Shown one piece after another: positions 23,652 to 34,900 of a stretch of DNA of 64,000 nt. The stretch spans positions 74,514-138,513 of the forward strand of contig BFEA01000202.1 of assembly GCA_003427395.1 (NCBI GenBank), read 5' to 3'. How positions within the stretch are numbered: position 1 is the stretch's first letter; each line of letters starts with the position of its first letter. The notes under the pieces were generated by a model that saw nothing but the letters and a program-made list of their open reading frames with translations, was not told the origin of the DNA and ran no database searches. Source of the DNA: Chara braunii (Eukaryota > Streptophyta > Charophyceae > Charales > Characeae). The position numbers and the translations under genes were made by a program.

Positions 23652-24371
23652 ATGGTGGAAAGTAGCAGGCTTAATAATGGTCATTGGAACAGAATAAGAA
23701 ACTTAATTGAAACACTCGGAGAGAAGGTCGAAAGAGCGTCTACAACTCCTAAGATTGAGGTGTCAATTTTCAATGAAGATAATGTTGTACAATTTCTTTC
23801 AACTTTCAAGCAATTGGCTGTTGCTCATGAGTAAAGTGAGCAGACGATGTTGCAAAGAGTGATGTGATGGGTGCACATAGACGTGCATATGATGTAGCAA
23901 AGTTGGTCTATGAAGCCAAAAGTTGAACGAATTTTGAGAGATTAGTGATTGCTAAGTTTTATGAGTCACCTGAAGCCCGAGATAGGAAAGGGAAAAGAAA
24001 GCAAAGAAATTACGGTAGTGATGACGGTAGTGAGAGAGATCAGTTAAAACATCATCATAAGCTTACTAAGGTTGAAAGGGTTGCACGTACCTTAGTTCAA
24101 GGTGGTTAAAAAACCAACCGTCGGGCCAAAGGAATTCAAAGCATCAGACCATTTGGATCTTGGGGAGATGTTCCGACCACTTCAGATATTAAGTCGCTAA
24201 CTCGTATGCGAGGTGAACAGTTAAGTAGGAAGAAAAGGAGGAGACACGCTTTAGATTACTATAAATTTTTGAAATGTGTTTATTGTGATCTAAAAGAGGT
24301 CACGGTATAAAATTTTGTAGACGCTCTAAATTGAATGTTGAAAAGGGTATTGTTGTCGAGATGAGGAAGGA
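23652..24371 (+). pseudogene. Gypsy gag remnant, left arm
   Basis: It opens about 300 bases past the PBS with ATG and codes MVESSRLNNGHWNRIRNLIE, then VSIFNEDNVVQFLSTFKQLA, which has the (I/F)F.GDNV..FL..F..L pattern of plant Gypsy capsid. A stop at 23,834 and several further stops and shifts break the frame; coding similarity continues through basic RDRKGKRKQR and KVERVARTLVQGG to a degenerate CCHC-type knuckle (CVYC, then in another frame SKRGHGIKFC) near 24,277-24,325. Non-functional. Identical, apart from a few bases at the knuckle, to the right-arm copy. Confidence 0.7.
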
Positions 24372-25091
24372 TTCTGGTTTGACTGGATCCACTCTCCGAT
24401 CATCCTGGTTAAACGGGATAAGAAGAGTATTAGAGATGTAATATTTGAACGAATATAAAATAGGATAAAAAAATTTGAATTAAATTGTATAAAGATTGAC
24501 TGATGTTCCACCTGTTTTTTTGTTATGGCCAGGAGAAATGAAAGCAGAAAGTGAAAGTGAAGATGAATATCAAGATAAAATATATCGAATCTCCAAAGGA
24601 TAGTTCATCTTCTACAACATAGAGATACGGAGAGAGAAAGTTAAAAAAAAAAAAAAAATCTTTATTTTCGATGACAACTTTGTTTCCACTTTCCTGGAGA
24701 AATTTGAGCAACTTGCATCCATCAATAAATGGGATGATCATGAAACGTTGCAAGGAGTTTTGAGATATGTTGAAAAAAATCTTGTGGATATAGTATGGAA
24801 AATAGTCGTAGCATCAACGTGGTCGGAGTTTCGAGATATCATGTTAAGTTTTCGTTCGAGGATAAATTGACGACATTAGAGGATTTGAAGAATGTCAAGC
24901 GGCATGCATACGTAATAGAAGAGAAGTTTTTTCTTGATTATGAAAGGACCGCTCGTCGAATAGAAGGTTTAATAGATAAACATAAATATCTTATTTCCCT
25001 TGCAAATTTTTCTGCGGCAGAGCAGCAGGAGGTTATCCGTGGGGTAACCGGCAAGTCGGATTGGTCGAGGATCCGAGCGGGTATCCCTATT
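24372..25091 (+). pseudogene. Spacer of the inverted duplication with a second, diverged gag fragment
   Basis: Around 24,657-24,870 the plus strand encodes IFIFDDNFVSTFLEKFEQLA, then WDDHETLQGVLRYVEKNLVD and WSEFRDIMLSFRS, which aligns with and extends the capsid segment of the arm copies. After a stop and frameshift the gag-like reading resumes as LTTLEDLKNVKRHAYVIEE and DYERTARRIEGLIDKHKYL to about 25,075. It is a different gag copy, better preserved through the capsid than the arm copies. The left part of the spacer (24,372-24,640) is AT-rich noncoding DNA. Confidence 0.6.
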
Positions 25092-25811
25092 TCCTTCCTC
25101 ATCTCGACAACAATACCCTTTTCAACATTCAATTTGGAGCGTCTACAAAATTTTATACCGTGACCTCTTTTAGATCCTAATAAACACATTTCAAAAATTT
25201 ATAGTAATCTAAAGCGTGTCTCCTCCTTTTCTTCCTACTTAACTGTTCACCTCGCATACGAGTTAGCGACTTAATATCTGAAGTGGTCGGAACATCTCCC
25301 CAAGATCCAAATGGTCTGATGCTTTGAATTCCTTTGGCCCGACGGTTGGTTTTTTAACCACCTTGAACTAAGGTACGTGCAACCCTTTCAACCTTAGTAA
25401 GCTTATGATGATGTTTTAACTGATCTCTCTCACTACCGTCATCACTACCGTAATTTCTTTGCTTTCTTTTCCCTTTCCTATCTCGGGCTTCAGGTGACTC
25501 ATAAAACTTAGCAATCACTAATCTCTCAAAATTCGTTCAACTTTTGGCTTCATAGACCAACTTTGCTACATCATATGCACGTCTATGTGCACCCATCACA
25601 TCACTCTTTGCAACATCGTCTGCTCACTTTACTCATGAGCAACAGCCAATTGCTTGAAAGTTGAAAGAAATTGTACAACATTATCTTCATTGAAAATTGA
25701 CACCTCAATCTTAGGAGTTGTAGACGCTCTTTCGACCTTCTCTCCGAGTGTTTCAATTAAGTTTCTTATTCTGTTCCAATGACCATTATTAAGCCTGCTA
25801 CTTTCCACCAT
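25092..25811 (-). pseudogene. Gypsy gag remnant, right arm (minus)
   Basis: Reverse-complement twin of 23,652-24,371, beginning with the same ATG at 25,811 and carrying the same stop after LAVAHE. It differs at the zinc-knuckle end, where gatcctaataaac on the plus strand gives a frame reading CLLGSKRGHGIKFC, so one Cys of the knuckle is changed relative to the left arm. It runs away from the PBS at 26,098-26,115 and the LTR at 26,118 in the order expected for a minus-strand element. Confidence 0.7.
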
Positions 25812-26097
25812 CTCGCTATAAGAAGATTAACCTGCAAGCAATAAGGCCTAAAGGTAAGAAGCCAAAATAACTTGTAAGATTTATCACCATTAGCATAATA
25901 TTAAACTTTTTTAGCATTCTATCGAGGTAAGCGGAAGGTGATCAATTCATACTTACCATTAATAAAAGAAGAAAGATCTATCTTTTAAAAGGTAGGTTTG
26001 ATAACGGTTTGTCATAATACATATTTTTAAAAGATACTAATAATTCAATAAAATACCCGAGTGTCATTCCACCAGGGATAGCGATAGGTAGCTGTTA

Positions 26098-26115
26098 TTC
26101 CTGACAATGACGGCA
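26098..26115 (-). other. Candidate primer binding site, right arm
   Basis: Mirror image of the site at 23,348-23,365, two bases inside the LTR end at 26,118. Confidence 0.45.
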
Positions 26116-26117
26116 CC

Positions 26118-29112
26118 TGTCGAGCGCATCGGTTCCCGCCTTTTTCGCAAAAGGTGAGAGTCCTCCCGACTATGTCATGCAGGAGTCAAAATAACAANAC
26201 TAAACAAACGACAACTTAGGAACGATGCATAATAACCACGCGAACCGCCGAGGCAGACGTGGTTTCATTGTTTCTTCGCCACTCTTGCCAGGTGCGTTAG
26301 CTGTACTTCCCATAATNTCCTACGACAATGTGAGTTTCTGCAAGGCACAACTTGCCTTCCCAAAGGGGTTGTCACCATCCTTAGGGCAGTATCCCTACCG
26401 AGNTACTGACCCACATACGAAAGTTTTTAAATGCAATTGCAGAGGTAGGTCAACTGGAGCGTGTCCAAAAGCACTTCCGTAAAAACCCATTCCGCCGTGC
26501 AATTTCAGCAGCACCGATACTTGACCAAAAAAATCAATATCACCCCATAATTTCGACGACACATCCCGTCTGAAAATTGACGGCATGTTGAAATTTTCTA
26601 CAGCACGGTCGCCCATAGTTTTTGCAGCATAACTGCCCCACTGAGTACACTGTCCTTGCTCTACTGCCGAACGGGCAGCACTTTCGCTTATTCACATAAA
26701 AAAACATCCGCGCCGTGTGGCGTATCCGGCAACATCTTGCCTTAGGAAGGTCTTGGTGTCGTGGCGGCAGTCCGACAACACCTTCCCTTAGGAAGGTCTT
26801 GATGNNGGGGCAGCAGTTNGGCAACATAACCCCACTAAAATAGGTGTCGCTTGCTGCACCGTTCAGACCTTCACGCAACCCGTCGGCCATGGCACTAGCA
26901 CAGGGTGGGGCAATGAGCCTCCGGCCCTTGGCTATGGTTGCACTAGGCTATCCTCCAACACCGTCTCCCCTCATCATGCANACCCACAGCTCTCCACCAA
27001 CAACACCTCCTCTCATTTTNCACACCACCACTCCCTCCTCCAGTAGTACCTTCGTTGGCAGCACTGCCCCTCACAATATGATGGGGCTCATCTGCACTTG
27101 AAGTGCAAGTGAGCAACATTACAGCCTCAACAACTGTGAGGCAAGTGTGGGTGTTGCTGGCTTTTATAGCCAGTAGAAGACTGTGGGCAGTAGCTTTGAC
27201 CACGCCCTTTTATCTGAGATCACGATCAAGGGCCACAAACGTTGATGTTCCCCTAGGGGAACCTGGGTCTTCCATTCCCAGAAGCATCTGGCCTTCCCCG
27301 CAGGTCACATACTCCAGGGAACGGTTGTACCTTACTAAACTGCAGTCTGTTCAAAAACGAATAGGCGCAGCCACACCCACATATACACACAGGCACCCAG
27401 TCAATACTACGGCCACGTACATGGCCGTTACTTTTTTTTTTTTTTCCTTTTCTTTCTTCCGTTTTTTTCTTTTATCCCTTTTTTTTCTGCCTGCCCCTTT
27501 TTTTACTGCATAGGCAGCCTGTCGTTCGAAATGAACAGACATTCTTCCCTCCCTCAATCAGTTCATAAAGTTAAACTAGAGTCAAGCTTAACAGGGTCTT
27601 CCCGTCAGCCGCGCGTGTGCATTAGAATGTCAGGTACAGGGGAAACCTTGGCCAGCCTAGCTTCACAGTGATAGAAAGAGTCATTATCCAAGGATAAAAA
27701 AATGACGCATGCCTGGATGCCACGGCCAGATTTCCGAAAGCGGCCCCTTCATCTCCAAGTCCTGAAACACTAAAAAATCGATGGGCCTCGCTTAGCGAGG
27801 TCTCTTTCCCCTTTCTCCCATGTTCGGGCGTTCGAAACTCATGCTGCCTGTTTAAAAAAACGAACGGGTGCATGATGGACATTACAGTCACAAAGGGGAG
27901 CGAGGGGATCTAAAAAAACAAAAATGTAAGAAGGAAAGTCTAAGAAGAAAAATATAAAACGAATCCAAAAATAAATAAAAAAAACAAAATCTAAAAATAA
28001 ATCTAAGAAACTAAAAAAAGGAAACGACAAACTTACCTTGTAGATGAAGAACGATCGTTCGTGGCGCCGGCAACTTTTCATGGGGACTCCATACGCCATC
28101 TTGCGCCATGTCAGTTCTCCATGCACCATCTTGCGCTCCGTTTCTTTCATCCTTTTTTGGGGGGGGGAGGGTTGAAGCCAAATATCACGTCGTAGGGCAT
28201 ATAAGGTACTTTCCAAAGTGCAACCCAGAGTTCGATGCCCAATGGGGTCGGAAAACAAATTAGACTATTTCTCGATTTATGTGTGTCATCCTTGCGCAAG
28301 TGTTTTTTCAGCCCCGCGCGGCTGATTGCATTCGTAAGATCTCATGGATCAAACGGCCGAAATTGGCCACGTCGGTATACCCCTTGGCAATGGCCAGCTC
28401 CAAAAGAGCTAGCCCAGTTGGGCCCAGTCGGATTTGTTCCTTGCATCTGCAGCATGGAGTTCTACTGTGTTTGTTTACTGGGCTAGCTCCTATCATAGAA
28501 GCAAAAGCAACAACCCTACTGTTTGAAGGGTTGCGCTTAATAGGTCGTCTGTCCATGGATTGGCAAGGTGTTGCTGCCTTACCCTTCCTGCCTGTGTCCC
28601 AGCAGACTGGCAATAGGCTTTGCTTATCTGCCTGTCTACCCCTTTACTATGGATGGCTCCCCATCTACGACTTGAAGGGTCAGCCAACGGGTAGGCCTCG
28701 ACATTGGCCTGTTGGCCCTAGAAATAAAAAACTTTCCTACTTCGTTTGCATCGTGGCCCCATACCCAATGTGACCGTTTTTTTTGCCTACGTAGGTCATG
28801 AATCGCGCGGCTTAGCAGCCGCGCTTCATTATTTCAGGTAGGATAGGTTTAATTTTCACATTCCCAAGTCAACGCGCCTCTGCGGCCTTAACAAAAACGA
28901 AGCACTGCCAGTTACTTTCGTAACTCTCGGACCCCTCAAGCGTCCAGACTAAAGCTCGAAAACTTTTTGTCTCTCAGTCGTAGTTCAGGTTTGAATAAAC
29001 TTTTGGCAAACGTCAGTCTTATCAAGTCCTTCAATTTAACAAAAAAAATCCGGACGGGGTCCGATGTTTAAAATCTCCGACAAATACCCTTGTCAAGGTA
29101 TTTGCCCCGACA
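26118..29112 (-). mobile_element. Gypsy LTR, minus sense, apparently full length (3.0 kb)
   Basis: On the minus strand it begins TGTCGGGGCAAATACC (29,112) and ends GATGCGCTCGACA (26,118), so it has TG...CA ends inside a TGTCG/CGACA inverted pair. A candidate PBS and gag remnant follow in order on the minus strand. Near the 5' end is an imperfect hairpin (AAATACC...GGTATTT, 29,082-29,103). A copy-specific hairpin GCGCGGC-TTAGCA-GCCGCGC lies at 28,805-28,824. It is noncoding. It is related at its ends to the giant LTRs, so the elements belong to one broader group. Confidence 0.8.
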
Positions 29113-29141
29113 GTGGAAACCGAACATTTTCTGCCAAGCGC

Positions 29142-29172
<31 letters not shown>

Positions 29173-29676
29173 TTGCTAAAGGTGTCCTCGTGTAGTCGGT
29201 ACAGGGGTCATTTGGACCATTCTGGTCCTTTGGGGGGGGCATAGTTGGCAGCAAAAAGGGTGTGTGTGTGTATTTGTGTGTATGTGTGTGCGTATGTGTT
29301 GTGAAAGTACCTCAAATTATCTCCCTCGTTTCCTGCACAGATCGACAAAACGTCCATGTATGCTACATTCGCTTTATCAATTACTACTGCAACGGGTGTT
29401 GTAGATGCTTCATCTTGCTGGTGTAGATGCTGCATCAGTAGCATCAATAAATTTGTGTGTGTGTTTGCGTATGTGTGTGTGTGTGTGTGTATGTGTGCAT
29501 GTGTGTGTGATTATGTATTTGTGTGCAGCAAATGAAGCAGTTACATCATGTACGTTAATTACTGCAGCACCTGTTGTAGGTGTTACATCAGCAGATGTGT
29601 TTGTGCGCATGTGTGTAGGTTTAGGAGTGATGGTAATTCCTTTTGGACCCCCCCAACCCTTATATATTGTATATAA

Positions 29677-29677
<1 letters not shown>
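29113..29677. other. Poly(A) and GT-microsatellite DNA
   Basis: A run of about 30 A at 29,141-29,169, then gtgtgtg microsatellites at about 29,259-29,300 and 29,455-29,512, with gtagatgct/tgcatca repeats between them. Blocks tttggaccattctggtcctt (about 29,210) and ccttttggacccccccaacc (about 29,638) may be edges of a small element, but no TIR or TSD is clear. The open frames here are microsatellite translations. Confidence 0.5.

Positions 29678-29744
<67 letters not shown>
29678..29744 (+). repeat. (AAT)n microsatellite
   Basis: About twenty ataata trinucleotides, interrupted once (aatataat) near 29,712. It lies just inside the right end of the large M element. Confidence 0.9.
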
Positions 29745-29745
<1 letters not shown>

Positions 29746-29840
29746 TTCTCGCTCGGTCGATTTTTAGCCATGTTTTGGCTTGGTACCGAGCGTTCAGATT
29801 TGGTCACGAAGCCTGAACGTGATGCTACGCAGGTTATATA

Positions 29841-30809
29841 TCTTCATATTTGTTTATATCTTTGTTTAGATACTTGTCTATTTATGAATATATATATACA
29901 TATCTCATATACTTAGCAATGTTAATGAATCTTTGTATAAATGTGTATATATCTAAGCAAGGTTTGTACATATACATGTATGAAGGTAGGTATGCATACG
30001 TTGCGTTTCTATATATTTTTTATGTATTGATGTTTTCATATAAATAGATATGTATGTGTATGCATGCATACAAACGTGTGTATATATGATATATTTATCT
30101 ACTTACGATATATGATATATTTATCTACTTACGTATCCATGCGTTTATGTATATATGTATTTATCTATATACATATGAGTGTGCAAGCATGTATATTTGT
30201 AAGTACGTACGTATTTTTTAAGTAGTTTTCTTATATCTGTTTGTTTTTACATACATATATCTATATTTTTTTTAATCGATATTTTTCTTTATTTATTTGT
30301 TTTATTTAACTTATATGTATATGGATGAGTGAATACTAATATATCATAAGAGTGAATTGTTCGATGAATCCTAATACAGAGAAGAAGAGGACAACAAATA
30401 AAGGATTTTGATATAACACCGTTTGATTGTAATTTCACCGATTCATAAGTCAAACAATTCGAAAATATTTTTTTTATTAATTAATTAAAATTGAAAATCA
30501 GGAAATAAATAATAAATTGGAATAATAAAGAGTTCAAAAAAATTTTGAAGCTAAGGAAACAATTTTTGTAAAATGTTTTTCTCTTATTTATCTAGCTATA
30601 GGTCCAAAAACACGTGTTTCTTTCACCGATTCATAAGTTAAACCACTTGGAGTTTACAGGGTCCACCTAACCAATGATAGTATAAGTGATAATTTGTGGT
30701 AACCCTTTTGTATTTATATGTATTTGTTCTCTTGTTTATATAATTTATGTACTTGTTTATATAATTTGTACTTAAGGTTGATTATGGACCATTGTACATA
30801 GTAATGTGT
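29841..30809. other. AT-rich microsatellite-like DNA
   Basis: Dense tatgtatgt/tatata/cttacgta low-complexity sequence to about 30,330, including an immediate repeat of gatatatttatctacttacg (30,085-30,135), then AT-rich unique DNA. No gene. The giant LTR array starts abruptly at 30,810. Confidence 0.6.
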
Positions 30810-31871
30810 TGTCGAGCGCATCGGTCCTGCACGGAGACCCTGCCGGTCGCGTCACGCAGGATTTTGGGCGACTTGTTGCGGAGAGCGTTCGCGGCTCCGG
30901 CAGAGTGCGCCAGCCGTACCTCTCGCGAGCCCCTACGACAGGACAAGGTCACGCGAGGCACCACTTACCTCCACCTGCGGTAGCTGTCACCATCCCTTAG
31001 GTGGGCGTATCCCCGCCGAGCTACTGAACCAAATACAAAGTTTTTTCGTATGCAATTGCAGAGGTGGCCCAGCCAAGGGCGTTTCTCATTCGTTGTAGCA
31101 CAAGGGGTACGCGCGGTCGAACGCCTAAAAATCGAACCCGCACGCGAATCGACGCACGGGGGGGTTGAGGTCCCACACGCGACTCGACGCCGGTTGACTA
31201 GGACGCATCCTACATACCACGCATTACACCACAACACTCACACACATGGAAGGCCACAAAACAAATAGCACAACAACACAACACCACAACAACACAACAA
31301 CACTCCTAGTCCCTTCAGTATCCGACCCATAACTTTCGGATGCAAAAATCGGATAGGCGTTGCGCGCGAGGCTTAGTATAAAATCGCGCGGATGCAAGGC
31401 CAACTCATATCGATTCGCAATGCAAGCGTATGCAAGCGGTCGCAAGGATGACGTACCATATAGTACCCACACTCATGCAATCCTTGTGAATCTCGAGGGT
31501 CGCGTTCGACGCTCAAGTGTCGGCTGATACACGCCTTGAAGGGTTAGTCTCTCGACGCTAGACAATCACCATGAGCGGTTGAAGACCACACCTTCTTCTG
31601 CACCCTGTGCAGAGGGGTTCAGTAGACAGCTCCAAGTTGTCGTGGCGGCGAAAGATCAAGGGGTTTGACTTTCACAGCTGCCACGGACCACAACGTCCAA
31701 CCATACTAATTCTAAAAAGCAAAAGTTAAAAAGGAACCTCTCTTTTGTCTCGATGCAGAACTTAATCAATCACTACGCACGACCTCAATAAGTCGTACAG
31801 GCACAAGAAATATGATACAAAAACTATGAGAAGGGAGACGGTCACTCTCACAATCACGATGTGGCTTCCTT

Positions 31872-31920
<49 letters not shown>

Positions 31921-34900
31921 TACGCAAACCCAAGTCTGAATCTCAATTCACAGAACATACTTGTAATCACATCAAAGATCCACATCAACAGAGCACACAC
32001 TACACGGGGTTAACTTCAACCATTTTTTGCGCTTACACCCCTCGCTTTAGCCATACAAGCCTCACTCTTTGTGGAACTCTCAAAAATAAAATACTCAGCA
32101 TCTTTATTAAATGACCATTCAATTAAAGTCCGGATAAAAACACAACAAAACAAATCAAACCACAGGGCTAAAGCCTTTAGGTTGAGTAGCAAGAATGGAT
32201 TAGAGTTGAGCCGGAAACCGACCTGTTATCACAAGATAACACAAGATGATCCTCGTAGGATCAACTTGAAGCTAGTCAAGCCTTGAATCAATCTTAATAA
32301 AAGTGACCTGCAATGCAGCACATGCCAGTACCCAAGCCAGACTTGAATGATCAAGAAATAATCTTGCCTTCCTAACTAGCCTCTCATGTTTATCTAAAAA
32401 TATAAGAAACTTCGGCAGCATATCCCCAAAACAGGATGGGTTGCCAGATTTCTCCTAGCTGAAAATAATTTCTCTCTCCAAATTTTACAAAATTTCGGCA
32501 GCGCTTCCCGCAGGAAACGTGACTTTCCAGAATTTCTAAGAGTCCAAAAATGACTAACCTTTTCAGATTTGTAGAAATTTCGGTAGCACTTCCCGTAGGA
32601 ACAGGAGGACGCCAAGATTTATACAAAGCTGAAAACAGAAAGACAAAGCAAAGCTATACTTGGGACTAACTCCTCACACCTGCTTGATAATTCAGAATCA
32701 ACGACATTCTGCACGACCTCTAGATGAGACCGTGAGCTAACGCTGATCCTAACTCCTAGTAGGGTCAGTCCTATCTTATCCGAAGCTTCCCTTCTCATCA
32801 TCCATCTCATCTGCCTATAGCTGCAACATTCAGCGAGCATCTAAAACAACTAACCTATCCAAATGATGCCCCAAGTGAGAGCCCACAAGCATGCATAGAC
32901 AAACATCTCTCACAATCCCACATCCATTTAGGCCAAGTAGTTCATGAGATCACTTAGTTTTTTTCCCTTCTTATATCCCCCTTGCTTATGACATATGATC
33001 AGACAAGGCCCTAACTTAAGAGTATGCCTGACCTGCCTAAGTAAACAAGTAAAGTACGCACAATTCGACTGCCCTAACTTCAGGGTATGTCATACACATG
33101 ACAAAAACGTATGTCCAGACTGCCCTAACTTGAGGGTATGTCCGACTCCACATAAACTATGAAAATAAGGCATATGACCAGACCACCCTAACGTAAGGGT
33201 ACGCCTGGCTTCTGCCTAACTAACGACATGAAGCATATAACTAGACTGCACTAACTTAAGGGTATGCCTAGTCAGCTTTAAACAAGTTACATATGGCCTA
33301 GGATTAGACTGCCTTAACTTAGGGGTTTGCCCAATCTGCCTAAAACAAGTACGAACGACAAAAGGTCGGACCGCCCTAACTTAAGATACCGTCCAACCTA
33401 CATCACGTCAACGACAAGGGCATATCACTAGGCCGCCCTAACTTAAGGGTACGCTTAGCTAGCCTAAACAGTTTAAGATACATAAGGCAACGTGATCAGA
33501 CCGCCCTAACTTAAGGGTACGCCTAATCTGCCTGAACAAGTACAGACGACGTATGACTAAGCCGCCCTAACTTAAGAGTACGCTTAGCCTCCACAACAAA
33601 AATTTAAAACAAGCATGAATACTTTTGCACAAACTTTATGGTTTCCTCTCTTATTAGGCGGATGGTCAGACCTACCCAACTTACGAAGACATCCAACCCT
33701 GCCTTGTGTTTAGAAGGGGAAATAAAATAAGATTTATACTAACTCTCTGCCCCTTTTGTGTTATCACGAGCATAGGACCGAACTGCCCTAACTTAACGAT
33801 GCGCTCAGCCTGCCCGAGTTACCTGCATTTTATTCTTCATTTTCTTTGTTTTTCTTTTTGTTCTACCTTACTTACTGACTGACTTTCCCAACTTAGGGTG
33901 CCCGGTCTGTCAGATAATATAAGTTCATATAATATTGTATTTAACTTTTATACTTTGGTTGACCATTAAGTTCATGGCTTATGACTGAGCCGCCCTAACT
34001 TAAGGGTACGCTCAGTCTTATGCCTTTGCTCCCCTCAGAAGAAAACACACACAGACCTGGGTCTACACAACATAGAATATTCCCAACTCTATTTTCAGCA
34101 ACCCAAAAGAAACATCACGGTTTTGAGCCCTCCCAACTTAGGGTGCCCATCCTCCTATTCAAAGAAACATTGACTGGTCCGTCTAACTTAGGATAGGCCC
34201 AGTCCTCAAAATCATACAGCCAGCCAAGCAAACATAAATAAACATAGCACCGAACCCACTCAACTTAGAGGGATTCAACCTTGGGTTGACCCGGTCAAAC
34301 GCAGGCAAAACATCTTTCTCCCACCTTCCCCCAATTCAATTTGCCTGAATTCGGTCAAGTTTATCTGAACTCTCATATATATTTGTTCATTTAGTCTTTC
34401 ACAAACATGTCCTGACATACATAGTAATAACCTTCCATATTCATATTTAGATGCCCGAGGGATAATAGCTAGGGGAAGGGATCACACGCGTCAAACGAAA
34501 TTATACCTGAAGTTCCCTGCCTCCAGAACCCCGCCTGGGTCCCGGCAAAGCTCCTGCAATCGGTAGGTGGACCTCCCACAAGGGCTTACCGCGGTCCTAC
34601 GGGTTGCAATCCCGCCTGCCGCCTTCCTCTCGCAACCTCAGACTAGACTAAGAGTACGAAGGATAGGGATAGAGATTTGAGACGCTCGAGATACAGGAGA
34701 GGCTCACTCAAACTCGCTGGAGAGAGCGTTGATATCTTTAGCGCCTGAGGGCCCCGCAATGGCAGCCAACGTGCGCAATATTACCGCCTAATTGAATCCA
34801 AAATGCCGCACGTTGACTTCCTGACGGTCCTCCAAATCGCTGTCATGCCCCCCTTTTGCAGTCCTGACCACTCTAGGCACTCACTAGTTCGCAGACCCGT

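Larger units (their letters stand above)
22271..27192. repeat. Inverted duplication, arms ~2.1 kb, centre at 24,731.5
   Basis: Arms 22,271-24,371 and 25,092-27,192 are reverse complements with coordinates summing to 49,463, apart from a few differences near the inner ends (about 24,284-24,330). The N calls are mirrored at exactly paired positions: 22,443/27,020; 22,482/26,981; 22,644/26,819; 22,657-22,658/26,805-26,806; 23,060/26,403; 23,146/26,317; 23,265/26,198. The spacer of ~720 bp (24,372-25,091) is unique. Homology continues outward with divergence to about 21,033 and 28,430. Confidence 0.97.
13371..29832. mobile_element. M-family element, copy 3, with ~16 kb of nested elements between its ends
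   Basis: The left end CTGCGTAGCAGACCGAACAT at 13,371 is preceded by gttatata (13,363-13,370). The right end, reading CTGCGTAGCATCACGTTCAG on the minus strand and finishing at 29,832, is followed by gttatata (29,833-29,840). The first ten TIR bases are identical, and both match M copy 1. An exact 8-bp target duplication with matched TIRs 16.5 kb apart indicates one original insertion later filled with Gypsy LTR fragments, gag remnants and a B element. No transposase was found inside, so the host element was probably small and non-autonomous. An alternative is two unrelated M ends and a chance 8-mer in AT-rich DNA. Confidence 0.6.

Noticed and set aside
29583-29807. Ile/Leu homopolymer protein
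   Set aside because: Translation of the (AAT)n microsatellite.
33011-34000. Telomere-like CCCTAA motifs
   Set aside because: CCCTAA occurs once per unit, as part of the longer CCCTAACTTAAGGG core, and is never in tandem, so it is not an interstitial telomere array.
33000-34310. CRISPR-like appearance (regular repeats about 60 bp apart)
   Set aside because: The repeats are degenerate hairpins with related, not unique, spacers, inside an LTR of a eukaryotic retroelement, and no cas genes are present.
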